Of a DNA stretch of 64,000 nt, positions 37,245 through 45,266 are shown piece by piece. Source of the DNA: Tistrella mobilis (GTDB lineage Bacteria > Pseudomonadota > Alphaproteobacteria > Tistrellales > Tistrellaceae); NCBI RefSeq assembly GCF_039634785.1, contig NZ_JBBIAB010000017.1, forward strand, positions 44,747-108,746, read 5' to 3'. Each line of letters starts with the position of its first letter. Positions within the stretch are counted from its first letter, which is position 1. A program made the position numbers and the translations under genes. The notes below the pieces were generated by a model. It had not been told where the DNA came from. It did no database searches and saw only the letters and a program-made list of their open reading frames with translations.

Positions 37245-38275
37245 GACGCGGACTGCCTTGCTGCCTGATCGAGGTTGAGCATTCCGGAACCGCCGTCGGC
37301 GAACGCCGCCAGCCGCTGCCAGGGCGCGCGCAGGAAACGGTCGCAGAGGTCGTGCATCTCGGGGGTGGCGGCCGCCTGCTTCTGCGCCCGGTCGTCGCTG
37401 AAGGGCCGGCGGCCCCGGCGGCTCCAGGCCTGAATCCGGGTCGCATCGGCCATCGCCGCCGCCTCGGCCGGTGTCGGCGTGATGCCCAGGCGCGGCAGCA
37501 GGCGGGTGATCACCGCATCCGGCAGCTCGGCATAGTCCAGGATCAGCCAGCCCGCCGGGTCCGCCTCCACCATCGCCGCCATGGCGGTGAAGGCGCGGCC
37601 CAGGCAGCGGGCGATGAATTCGGCATCGCTCAACTCCCGCTGCCGGGCCAGCGCCACCCCCGAGAGCAGCGGCGACCAAACCGCATCGCGCAGCTTCAGC
37701 CAGCCCGGCGGCCCTGTCAGGTTCGACACCAGGATTTCCAGCGGATCGCGGATGATCAGCACCCGATGCATATCGGGGTGGAGCTGCGCGAACAGATCCT
37801 GATCCCGCCAGCTGCGCAGCGACTGCTTCACAACCAGATGCCGTGCCCCGGGCCTGACCCGCTGGCCCAGCGACCGCAGCGCCGCATCCAGCGCCGCCAG
37901 CCGGTCGGCGATGGGCACCAGCCCCCAGAAGGCGCCGCAGATATCGACCACGGCCCCCGGCTCGTCCATCACCTGCAGGGCATCGATGCAGGACAGCATG
38001 CGGGCGGTGAGCGTCGAGCCGCAGCGCGTCAGATGCCAGATCGCAAGCAGCGGCGGCAACACCGGCGCCGTCGGCGCATGGTCGCGGATCAGCGCAGAGC
38101 GCAGCCCCGCCGCGGCCGGATGATCGGCGGCCGGGCTGCCATGCAGGCCGAACAACACCTCCTCGACCGGGGCATCGGCCGCCATCGGCCGCAGCAGGAA
38201 GCTGCCGCCGCCGGCCGAGGGCACGGCGCGGACGGGCATGCAGATCGGGCCGGTTTCAGCGAGACCTTCAGCCAT
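37241..38275 (-). CDS. sulfotransferase-like protein in the lasso-peptide cluster
   Basis: A 344-residue protein with a sulfotransferase/P-loop pattern: LLAIWHLTRCGSTLTARML (77-94) resembles the PAPS 5'-phosphate loop (RSGST type), HLVVKQSLRS follows, and HRVLIIRDPLEILVSNL (170-186) resembles the 3'-phosphate motif with conserved Arg and Ser. It overlaps the cyclase gene by 8 bp and the PqqD-like gene by 4 bp, so it is an integral member of the operon. It may sulfate the peptide (Ser or Thr hydroxyls, or a residue first hydroxylated by the oxygenase) or have a recruited role. Function is inference. Confidence 0.72.
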   Translation of the reverse strand: MAEGLAETGPICMPVRAVPSAGGGSFLLRPMAADAPVEEVLFGLHGSPAADHPAAAGLRSALIRDHAPTAPVLPPLLAIWHLTRCGSTLTARMLSCIDALQVMDEPGAVVDICGAFWGLVPIADRLAALDAALRSLGQRVRPGARHLVVKQSLRSWRDQDLFAQLHPDMHRVLIIRDPLEILVSNLTGPPGWLKLRDAVWSPLLSGVALARQRELSDAEFIARCLGRAFTAMAAMVEADPAGWLILDYAELPDAVITRLLPRLGITPTPAEAAAMADATRIQAWSRRGRRPFSDDRAQKQAAATPEMHDLCDRFLRAPWQRLAAFADGGSGMLNLDQAARQSAS

Positions 38276-40208
38276 TGCGGCCTTCCTGCATCAGAATGAA
38301 CTGTCCCACCCGCAGCGCCTCGCCCAGCCCCTTGCGCAGACGGTGAGAGGTGGGGAAGCGCCCGGCCTCTTCAGGGGTGGCCGGCCAGGCGTCCAGAATG
38401 GCCCGCATATGCTGCGTATCCAGAAGGGAGCAGGCCAGGGGCGATTGTTCGATCCGGTCGATCTCTGCCGCCATCCAGTCGCGCCGCCGCCCCATCCAGC
38501 CGAACCAGTCGGCATGCTGCAGGCCGATCCGACGTTCATCCAGAATGGGTTGCGGCACGCGATCGGCCAGGCTCCGGCGGGCCAGCAGGCGCGGCACCCC
38601 GTTGCGGCGGAACTGGTCGCGCGGCAGCGACAGGCAGAACTCAACCAGGCCCAGATCGCAGTACGGATCGCGCCAGGACCAGGCCATGCCCTGAAAGAAA
38701 TGGGCGTATTGGGCGTTTTTCTGGCGGAAATGTTCCAGCAGCAGGATGTGGTTGTCGAGATCGGGCGAGCCCGTGCGCATGGATGGCTGGTCGTGTTCCG
38801 TCAGCTGCAACCGTTCCGCGACCTCGGGCCGGATGCTGCTCCATTCCTGCCACCAATAGTCCCGGCCGCCGCGCAACCGCCGCGTCAGGCGGCGAAGGCC
38901 GGGGCCGGCCAGGGGCGCCACCGCCTGGCCCCAAAGCGCCCGGGGGCCCCAGAACAGCCGTGGCCGGCCCCCCAATCCCGGGCGATAGGGAACGAGGTTG
39001 CGCCAGGCCGCCAGCGCCCGTCCGCGCCGCAACTGATCGGCGGCCACCCGGCCGCCGGTATAGCTGAGCGTGACATTGCCCGCATCGCCGCTCAGGACCA
39101 CGCCGATGCCCTGTTCGCGCACAATGCGCGCCATGGGCATCAGCATCCAGGACAGTTGATCAGGCCTCTTCACCGGCCAGTCGCGGCTCTGCAGCGGCCC
39201 GCCGGCATATTCCATCGACAGGTCGGGTTGCCAGGCATCGACCAGATGTGGCCTCAACCCGGGATAGCGGGCCAGGAAAGGCTGCAACCGCTCCCACTCG
39301 TCGGCAAAATGCCCGGCATCCGGGGGCAGCTGGGGAACATCGGGATCGGCGCGGATGGTGAGGGTATGGACGGGCGCGTCATGGCGGCGGGACGCGGTCG
39401 CGGCGATGCCGGGCGAATCCAGCCCCGCCGACAGCAGGCACAGAACAGGCGTGCCACCGGGGCAGCGCGCGGCGACCGCGCGGTCCAGATGTTCGCGCGC
39501 GGCCTCCACATATTCCGCATCCCGGCGCAGGCGCAATCTGCGCCGCGGCACCGGCGACCAGAAGGGCGCCGTCCGCATGGATCCGTCCTGCCATTCCAGA
39601 TACCAGCCCGGTTGCAGGCGCCGGATATGACGCCAGGGGGTCCGGTCGCCGATCCGGCTTTCCATTTTGACCAGCGGGTAGACGAGCACATCGGGATCCG
39701 GTTCCGGATCGACCTCCGGCACGGCCAGCAGCCAGCTGGGCCGGCTGGCCGCAACGATGCCGTCGGGCATGGCGGCATGGCACAGACTGTCCCGCCCCAT
39801 CGGGCAGGCGGCGAGCAGCAGCGCGTGATTGGCGGGCGACCAGCGCACCAGGGTGTAGTCGCCATCCAGCCGGGCAAGCCCTTCGACGCCCCACCGGTCG
39901 AGAAGGGCGTCGACCAGCCGCACCGGCGTCAGCGGCATCGTCCGGTCCAGCGCCAGCTCTCGGGCCAGATCGGCGAGATTGTAGATCTCTCCGTTGACCA
40001 GCGTCACGGCGCCGGACGGGCCCGGCGCGATCGGCCGGGGTGCAGGGCGCCGCAGCCGGCCCGCCGGGTTATCGCGGCCCAAGCCGACGACGATACCGCC
40101 GTCGCTCTGATGCACCCGGTCGACGCGGAATTCCGACGGGCAGCGGCGGGCCAGATCACGCACCGCCCCGCCGGTACCGGCCAGAAACCCGGCGCCGCCC
40201 TGCAACAT
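38268..40208 (-). CDS. asparagine synthetase-like lasso peptide cyclase
   Basis: A 646-residue AsnB homologue. The N-terminal glutaminase-like domain (about 1-200) retains VNGEIYNL and RDSLCHA-type strands but lacks the catalytic Cys2. The synthetase domain has the ATP pyrophosphatase loop SAGLDS (260-265) and VVLSGDAGNVTLSYTGG. Lasso cyclases (C proteins) adenylate the Asp/Glu side chain that is then joined to the peptide N-terminus. The gene begins 12 bp after the stop of the precursor gene. Alternative: an amidotransferase acting on another substrate, but the precursor makes cyclase the best reading. Confidence 0.85.
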   Translation of the reverse strand: MLQGGAGFLAGTGGAVRDLARRCPSEFRVDRVHQSDGGIVVGLGRDNPAGRLRRPAPRPIAPGPSGAVTLVNGEIYNLADLARELALDRTMPLTPVRLVDALLDRWGVEGLARLDGDYTLVRWSPANHALLLAACPMGRDSLCHAAMPDGIVAASRPSWLLAVPEVDPEPDPDVLVYPLVKMESRIGDRTPWRHIRRLQPGWYLEWQDGSMRTAPFWSPVPRRRLRLRRDAEYVEAAREHLDRAVAARCPGGTPVLCLLSAGLDSPGIAATASRRHDAPVHTLTIRADPDVPQLPPDAGHFADEWERLQPFLARYPGLRPHLVDAWQPDLSMEYAGGPLQSRDWPVKRPDQLSWMLMPMARIVREQGIGVVLSGDAGNVTLSYTGGRVAADQLRRGRALAAWRNLVPYRPGLGGRPRLFWGPRALWGQAVAPLAGPGLRRLTRRLRGGRDYWWQEWSSIRPEVAERLQLTEHDQPSMRTGSPDLDNHILLLEHFRQKNAQYAHFFQGMAWSWRDPYCDLGLVEFCLSLPRDQFRRNGVPRLLARRSLADRVPQPILDERRIGLQHADWFGWMGRRRDWMAAEIDRIEQSPLACSLLDTQHMRAILDAWPATPEEAGRFPTSHRLRKGLGEALRVGQFILMQEGRNG

Positions 40209-40220
40209 CCTGGCGGCAGG

Positions 40221-40376
40221 TCAGGAATGGGTGTTGATAATGCCGTCGGACGAATTATTGCCGCCCCCCTGGGTCAGGGGCGCGGCGTTGTAGACGCCCA
40301 GAACCGGCGCAGCCCAGGGCAGCAGGTTCACATTCCGCGCCGGAGCCGGAGAGGCGCTCGTTTCAGGTTCGTTCAT
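40221..40376 (-). CDS. lasso peptide precursor
   Basis: A 51-codon gene immediately upstream of the cyclase gene. The peptide has a 36-residue leader with WAAPVLG (21-27, like the YxxPxL recognition motif with Trp for Tyr) and ends LTQ, putting Thr at the canonical -2 position. The predicted core is GGGNNSSDGIINTHS: Gly1 plus Asp8 gives an eight-residue isopeptide macrolactam ring and a seven-residue loop and tail. All of this follows the lasso precursor rules. Only a weak GGTGCGG precedes the ATG. Three 19-bp repeats lie upstream at 40399-40455. Confidence 0.85.
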   Translation of the reverse strand: MNEPETSASPAPARNVNLLPWAAPVLGVYNAAPLTQGGGNNSSDGIINTHS

Positions 40377-40398
40377 ATCCGCACCAGCACATAACGGG

Positions 40399-40455
40399 TT
40401 CAGGTGGCCCAGGGCGATTCAAGTGGCCCAGGGCGGTTCAATTTGCACAGGGCGG
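40399..40455. repeat. three 19-bp tandem repeats upstream of the lasso precursor
   Basis: Units start at 40399, 40418 and 40437. The first two are TTCAGGTGGCCCAGGGCGA and TTCAAGTGGCCCAGGGCGG; the third is more divergent (TTCAATTTGCACAGGGCGG). They lie 23 bp upstream of the precursor ATG on the operon strand. The spacing of just under two helical turns fits direct-repeat operator sites, or they may lie in the untranslated leader. Confidence 0.7.
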
Positions 40456-40650
40456 CTCCGGCACCCGGTCAACCTTGCGATCGAAGCACTTTGCAGGAAA
40501 ACGTGGGGACTTTCAAACGTATTTTCTGACCGAATTCTTGGAGCCAAGGCTTCGGGCGTCGCCTGGCAAAGTCGTTCCAACGTTGTTTACTTTCGCGTAA
40601 AGATGATACGTGTCCCCGGCACGGAACCGGCGCCAACGGTCCGAGGGCGG

Positions 40651-41130
40651 TCACCCCGCCCGCGGCAGCGGCAGGGTGCCGGGTGCCTTGATTTCGCGCA
40701 GGACCAGGCTGGAATGCATTTCGCGGATGCCGGGCAGGCGGCGGACCACGGTCATGGCGAAGCTGCCGAAGGCATCCAGATCGGCGGCGACGACCTGGAG
40801 CAGGAAATCGGCCTCGCCCGTGATCGCCCAGCAGGCCGTCACCTCGTCCAGGCGCATCACTTCGGCCTCGAACAGCCGGGCCTCGGCTTCGGAATGCACG
40901 CCGATGCGGGCGCGGACGAAGGCCTGCACGCCCAGGCCCAGCCTCCGGCGATCGAGCTGCACGCCATAGCCGCGGATCACGCCCAGTTCTTCCAGCCGCC
41001 GCACCCGGCGCCAGCAGGGCGAGGGGGAGAGGCCGACCGCCTGGGCCAGATCCTGATTGCTCATCCGGCCATCGCCCTGAAGGGTGCGCATGATCCGGAT
41101 GTCGGCGGCATCGAAGCTGATCTCGGGCAT
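40651..41130 (-). CDS. Lrp/AsnC-family transcriptional regulator
   Basis: A 159-residue Lrp-type protein: N-terminal helix-turn-helix (ADIRIMRTLQGDGRMSNQDLAQAVGLSPSPCWRRVRRLEELGVIRGY) and a C-terminal RAM domain (VQAFVRARIGVH to WAITGEADFLLQVVAADLDAF, then VRRLPGIREMHSSLVLREIK). The start at 41130 is chosen to match family length; an upstream in-frame extension to 41217 is not supported. It lies between the lasso cluster and the divergent acetoacetate-decarboxylase-family gene and could regulate either. Confidence 0.92.
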   Translation of the reverse strand: MPEISFDAADIRIMRTLQGDGRMSNQDLAQAVGLSPSPCWRRVRRLEELGVIRGYGVQLDRRRLGLGVQAFVRARIGVHSEAEARLFEAEVMRLDEVTACWAITGEADFLLQVVAADLDAFGSFAMTVVRRLPGIREMHSSLVLREIKAPGTLPLPRAG

Positions 41131-41281
41131 GATCCGTCCACAGGATAAGGAGATGGCGGCAGGATCTTGCGGGATTGATGACTTCAGGGGCAAGCCTGGC
41201 ACACAGCTTTCCGGCAAAACGCGTTACACTGTGCGCATCCGGTGATTGTTGCCGGGGATCATTGCCTGAAAGTTGTCTGCC

Positions 41282-42067
41282 ATGCTCCGTGGCTTCACGC
41301 CCCCGTATACCCCCGACGGCCGTTCCTCTCTGGTGCCGGCGCCGCCCTGGCATTATGCCGGCACGGTGCTGTCCATGGCCTGCCCGACCGATCCGGCGGC
41401 CGCCGCGCGCTTCCTGCCCCAGGGGTTCGGCCGCGCGACCGGGCGGATCATCGCCCATGTCTGCGAATGGCAGGCGACCACCGACGGCTGGGAACTGCTC
41501 GACCCGGTCAATGCCCAGTACCGGGAATTCATCCTGCTGGTCGAGGCGGAGCGCGATGGTGCCGCGGTCAATTTCTGCCCGATGATCTGGGTCGATCAGG
41601 ACATCTCGCTGATCCGCGGCTGGCTGCAGGGCTGGCCCAAGAAACTGGGCCAGGTGTGGATGACCCGGTCTTACGGGCTGGACCATCCGGCCGCCGCCCC
41701 GCTCCGCGCCGGCACCCGGATGGGGGCGAGCCTGGCGGTCAAGGACCGGCGGCTGGCCGAAGCGGCGATAACGCTGGATGGCGGCGAGGGCCAAGCCCTG
41801 GGCTTCCTGGCCGGGCCGACCTATGGGCTGGTGGGGGCGCCGTCGATCATCGGCGAACCGACGGCCGGCGCGCTCCGCCTGGTGTTGCCGGGCATCACCG
41901 GCCGCGTCGCCGGGCCGATGGCGTCGGGCACGGCGGAGCTGCGCTTCTTCGACGCGCCGCGCGACGAACTGGCCGCCCTCCGCCCCACCGGGCCGGCGGT
42001 GGCGGCGATCGGCAATGTCGCGATCACCGTGACCGGGGCGACCGGGGTGGGCGTGGTGGCGGGGTAA
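41282..42067 (+). CDS. acetoacetate decarboxylase family protein
   Basis: A 261-residue protein of the ADC family. The Schiff-base region is recognisable as LIRGWLQGWPKKLGQVWMTR (about 108-127), with the Lys pair that in acetoacetate decarboxylase includes the catalytic Lys. YREFILLVEAERDG and EPTAGALRLVLPGITG are other family-like segments. I use the ATG at 41282; a TTG at 41273 is an alternative. Divergent from the Lrp gene and convergent with the CaiB-family gene. Many ADC relatives act as hydratases or aldolases, so the reaction is not certain. Confidence 0.78.
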   Translation: MLRGFTPPYTPDGRSSLVPAPPWHYAGTVLSMACPTDPAAAARFLPQGFGRATGRIIAHVCEWQATTDGWELLDPVNAQYREFILLVEAERDGAAVNFCPMIWVDQDISLIRGWLQGWPKKLGQVWMTRSYGLDHPAAAPLRAGTRMGASLAVKDRRLAEAAITLDGGEGQALGFLAGPTYGLVGAPSIIGEPTAGALRLVLPGITGRVAGPMASGTAELRFFDAPRDELAALRPTGPAVAAIGNVAITVTGATGVGVVAG

Positions 42068-42087
42068 TCCCGCCACCGGATCATCCT

Positions 42088-43218
42088 TCAGGCCGCCGCG
42101 CCGGAGGCCTTCAGCGCCGCGATCTCGTCGGCCGAAAAGCCCCAATCGGCCAGGCCCTGATCGGTATGGGCGCCGGGAGCCGGCGGCGGGGTCGGCCGGC
42201 CTGGTGCCGTGCGGCTGAAGCGCGGCGCCGGGCCCGGCTGAACCACGCCATCCACCTCGATGAAGGTGCCGCGTTCGCGATTATGCGGGTGCTCGGGTGC
42301 TTCAAACATCGACAGCACCGGGGCGAAGCAGACATCGCTGCCTTCCATCAGGCTGCACCACTCGTCGCGGGTCTTCGTCTTGAACACCTCGACCAGCCGG
42401 GCCTTCATCCGCGGCCATTCCGCCTTGTCGTTCTGGGCAGCGAATTCGGCCGGGTCGAGCCCGGCCAGGCGGATCAGCTCGGCATAAAACTGCGGCTCGA
42501 TCGAGCCGATCGAGACATGCCTGCCGTCGGCGGTTTCATAGGTGTCGTAGAAATGGGCGCCGCCATCGACCAGATTGGCGGAGCGGCGATCATCCCAGCT
42601 GCCGGCGGCGGCCATGCCGTACATCATGGTCATCAGGCTGGCGGCGCCGTCGATCATGGTGGCGTCGACCACCTGGCCCTTGCCGCTGCGCCCGGCTTCA
42701 ATGAGCGCCGCCATCAGCCCGAAGGCCAGATAGAGCGCACCGCCGCCGAAATCGCCGACCAGGTTGAGCGGCGGCACCGGCTTGTCGGGCCCGCCGATCG
42801 CATGCAGCGCACCCGACATGGCGATGTAGTTGATGTCGTGGCCGGCCACCTTCGCCAGCGGCCCGGTCTGGCCGAAACCGGTCATGCGGCCATAGACGAG
42901 CTTCGGGTTGCGCGCCAGGCAGATATCGGGGCCGAGGCCGAGCCGTTCCATCACGCCGGGGCGGAAGCCCTCGGTCAGGATGTCGGCGCTTTCCACCAGC
43001 TTCAGCACCGCGGCGACGCCTTCGGGCTTCTTAAGGTCCAGCACCACCGAGCGCTTGCCGCGGTTGGAGAGATCGAATTTCGGATCGAAGAGCCCGCTGC
43101 CGGTCGCCCGCTCGATCCGCAGCACATCCGCGCCCAGATCGGCCAGCAGCATGGCGCAGAACGGCCCCGGGCCGAGGCCCGCGATCTCGATGACCCTGAT
43201 CCCCTGAAGCGGACCCAT
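42088..43218 (-). CDS. CaiB/BaiF CoA-transferase family, alpha-methylacyl-CoA racemase-like
   Basis: A 376-residue family III CoA-transferase fold protein. It begins [20 protein letters not shown], and has [68 protein letters not shown] (the Asp of GHD is the family catalytic-type residue, here as in alpha-methylacyl-CoA racemase) and [20 protein letters not shown]. The GLGPGPF and GHDINY forms favour racemase over formyl-CoA transferase. It would interconvert 2-methylacyl-CoA epimers for beta-oxidation. Confidence 0.87.
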   Translation of the reverse strand: MGPLQGIRVIEIAGLGPGPFCAMLLADLGADVLRIERATGSGLFDPKFDLSNRGKRSVVLDLKKPEGVAAVLKLVESADILTEGFRPGVMERLGLGPDICLARNPKLVYGRMTGFGQTGPLAKVAGHDINYIAMSGALHAIGGPDKPVPPLNLVGDFGGGALYLAFGLMAALIEAGRSGKGQVVDATMIDGAASLMTMMYGMAAAGSWDDRRSANLVDGGAHFYDTYETADGRHVSIGSIEPQFYAELIRLAGLDPAEFAAQNDKAEWPRMKARLVEVFKTKTRDEWCSLMEGSDVCFAPVLSMFEAPEHPHNRERGTFIEVDGVVQPGPAPRFSRTAPGRPTPPPAPGAHTDQGLADWGFSADEIAALKASGAAA

Positions 43219-43359
43219 TCCCAGCCTCCCTGTCGGTTGCGGCGCGTCGCCCTGGATGTTTGCGGCGTATGATTGAGGCGATCGGCCCGGATCCGCAACC
43301 CCTTTTATCGACCCATGGGTTTCTTCCTGTCCCACGGGTCAGGCTCGGATCCCCCCGGG

Positions 43360-44961
43360 TCAGGCTCGGGCCGCCACCACCCGGTTGCGGCCGGCGCGCT
43401 TGGCCTCGTAGAGCATTTCGTCGGCAAGGCGCAGGGCGGTGCCGATATCGGTCGCGTCTTCGGGCAGCACGGCGACGCCGGCCGAGATCGTCACATGGCC
43501 CGCCGGATCGATCCGTTCCCGCGCCACCGCCTTGCGCAGACGCTCGGCCACGGCGACCGCCGCCGCGGATGACAGCCCCGGCAGCAGCAGCAGGAATTCC
43601 TCGCCGCCGGTGCGGCAGACGAGATCGGTGTCGCGCGCAGTCTGCCGCAGGATCAGCCCCAGCCGGCGCAGCACCGCATCGCCGACCTCGTGTCCCCAGC
43701 TGTCGTTGACCTGCTTGAAATGGTCGATATCGACCGCGATCGCCGCAAAGGGCCGGGCCTCGGCCCGCCACACCTCCAGAACCTCGTCCAGGCCGCGGCG
43801 GTTGATCAGCCCGGTGAGCGGATCGGTGCGGACGTCGCGATCCAGCCGGCCGATCCGGGCCTGGAGCAGGCCGATGCCGATCAGCATCGCCCGCTTGATC
43901 TGCCGCGCCTCCACATACCATGAGCGGACCCGCTGGATACGATCGGCGGTGCCGGGGGCGTCCATCTGGCGGGCGCCGTCGGCAAGCTGGCCCAGGGGCC
44001 GGGAAATCGCCCGGGCGAACCACCAGATCGCGACCAGGGTGACGAGCGCCGCCGGCGCGCTGTTGGCGGCCACCCGCCACATCAGCCCTTCGAGCGGCGC
44101 CAGCGTTACCGCAACCGGCCGCTGCGCGACCACCCCCCAGCCGGTGGCCGGCACCGGGGCATAGCCCGCCAGCATGTCGACGCCGCGGCTGTTGACCACT
44201 TCGCGGCTGCCGCTGGCACCGGCGATCGCGGCCTCGATCACCGGGTTGCCCGAGACGGCCTCGCCGATCCGCGCGGCTTCGGGGTGATAGAGCAGCGTGC
44301 GCCCCTGATCGACGACATAGAGATACGAGCCGTCGTCATAGTGATGCGTGCCCAGCAGCACGTTCAGGATGTTGCGCTCACGCAGATAGATCGTGCCGCC
44401 GATATAGCCCAGATAGCGGCCGTCGGCCGCGAAGACCGGCTGCGAGATCACCACCAGCATATTGCCGGTGATCGCCATATAGGGTTGGCTGACCAGGGGC
44501 CGGCGCTGTTCCAGCGCCTCGCGCGCCGCCAGCGAGCGCAGATAGCGCCCCTTGATCTGCAGGGCCTCGGGCGAGGTGGCGCGCACGATCGCCCCGGCAT
44601 CGACGATGGCGACCGAGTTGAAGCTGTGGGTCTGCAGCCGCAGACGTTCGGCCTCGTCGAGCAGCAGGTTTTCATTGTCGAAATCGCGGGCAACGATGCC
44701 CGCGCTGTAGGCCAGCTGCTGCTGGGCCTCTTCGATGAAATTCTGCGCGGCTTCGGCCAGCTTGGCGGCATAGGCGTGGTTGGCCTTCAGCGTGGTGTCG
44801 ATCAACACCTGGCGCTGGACCAGATAGCTGGAATAGAAGCCGTTGGCCAGCAGCACCCCTGCCGCCGCCACCGCCAGGGCGACGATCATCCGCTGCAGAT
44901 CGACACGGAACAGCAGCCGGGCCAGGCTGCGCCCTCGGGGAAGCGGATGGATCTGGGGCAT
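43360..44961 (-). CDS. membrane diguanylate cyclase with Cache-type sensor
   Basis: A 533-residue protein: N-terminal membrane helix (MIVALAVAAAGVLLANGFYS), a periplasmic double-Cache-type sensor (about 50-300, including GYIGGTIYLRERNILNVLLG and GWGVVAQRPVAVTLAPLEGL), a second membrane helix (AALVTLVAIWWFARAI), and a C-terminal GGDEF domain with DPLTGLINRRGL, the active-site loop GGEEF and an I-site RDTD five residues before it. It therefore should make cyclic di-GMP and be subject to product inhibition. Ligand of the sensor unknown. Confidence 0.93.
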   Translation of the reverse strand: MPQIHPLPRGRSLARLLFRVDLQRMIVALAVAAAGVLLANGFYSSYLVQRQVLIDTTLKANHAYAAKLAEAAQNFIEEAQQQLAYSAGIVARDFDNENLLLDEAERLRLQTHSFNSVAIVDAGAIVRATSPEALQIKGRYLRSLAAREALEQRRPLVSQPYMAITGNMLVVISQPVFAADGRYLGYIGGTIYLRERNILNVLLGTHHYDDGSYLYVVDQGRTLLYHPEAARIGEAVSGNPVIEAAIAGASGSREVVNSRGVDMLAGYAPVPATGWGVVAQRPVAVTLAPLEGLMWRVAANSAPAALVTLVAIWWFARAISRPLGQLADGARQMDAPGTADRIQRVRSWYVEARQIKRAMLIGIGLLQARIGRLDRDVRTDPLTGLINRRGLDEVLEVWRAEARPFAAIAVDIDHFKQVNDSWGHEVGDAVLRRLGLILRQTARDTDLVCRTGGEEFLLLLPGLSSAAAVAVAERLRKAVARERIDPAGHVTISAGVAVLPEDATDIGTALRLADEMLYEAKRAGRNRVVAARA

Positions 44962-45266
44962 GGCGGCCGGACCTCGTTGTCGTCACGCATCGTCAGGCGT
45001 GCTCCAAGGGGGGGAGGAACAGCCGTGCGGCACTCTACCCCAGACATGTCGGCGACGGTTTCGCAAATTTCGCATGGCCCCGGTTGCGCCACGGGAAGCG
45101 GTTGAGTCTGAAAACGATTTCAGCGCGCCATGCGCGACGATCCCGCCGACCGACGGCCGCGGGCACCAAAGCGGCGCGGCGGTCGATTCAGTTATTGAAT
45201 AGAGCTATTGATTTATGCACCATCATCCCGACGGCACCGTTCAAGAGCTGCCGCACGGGAGGAAAC
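44962..45266. promoter_or_regulatory. divergent promoter region between cyclase and acyl-CoA synthetase genes
   Basis: The 305-bp gap holds no gene. Its right part (about 45185-45225) is AT-richer than its surroundings and contains TATTGAATAGAGCTATTGAT, a direct repeat of TATTGA spaced 12 bp apart, about 45-70 bp before the acyl-CoA synthetase start. This is a plausible promoter or operator for the carboxylase operon, perhaps for the TetR regulator encoded at its end. Confidence 0.35.
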
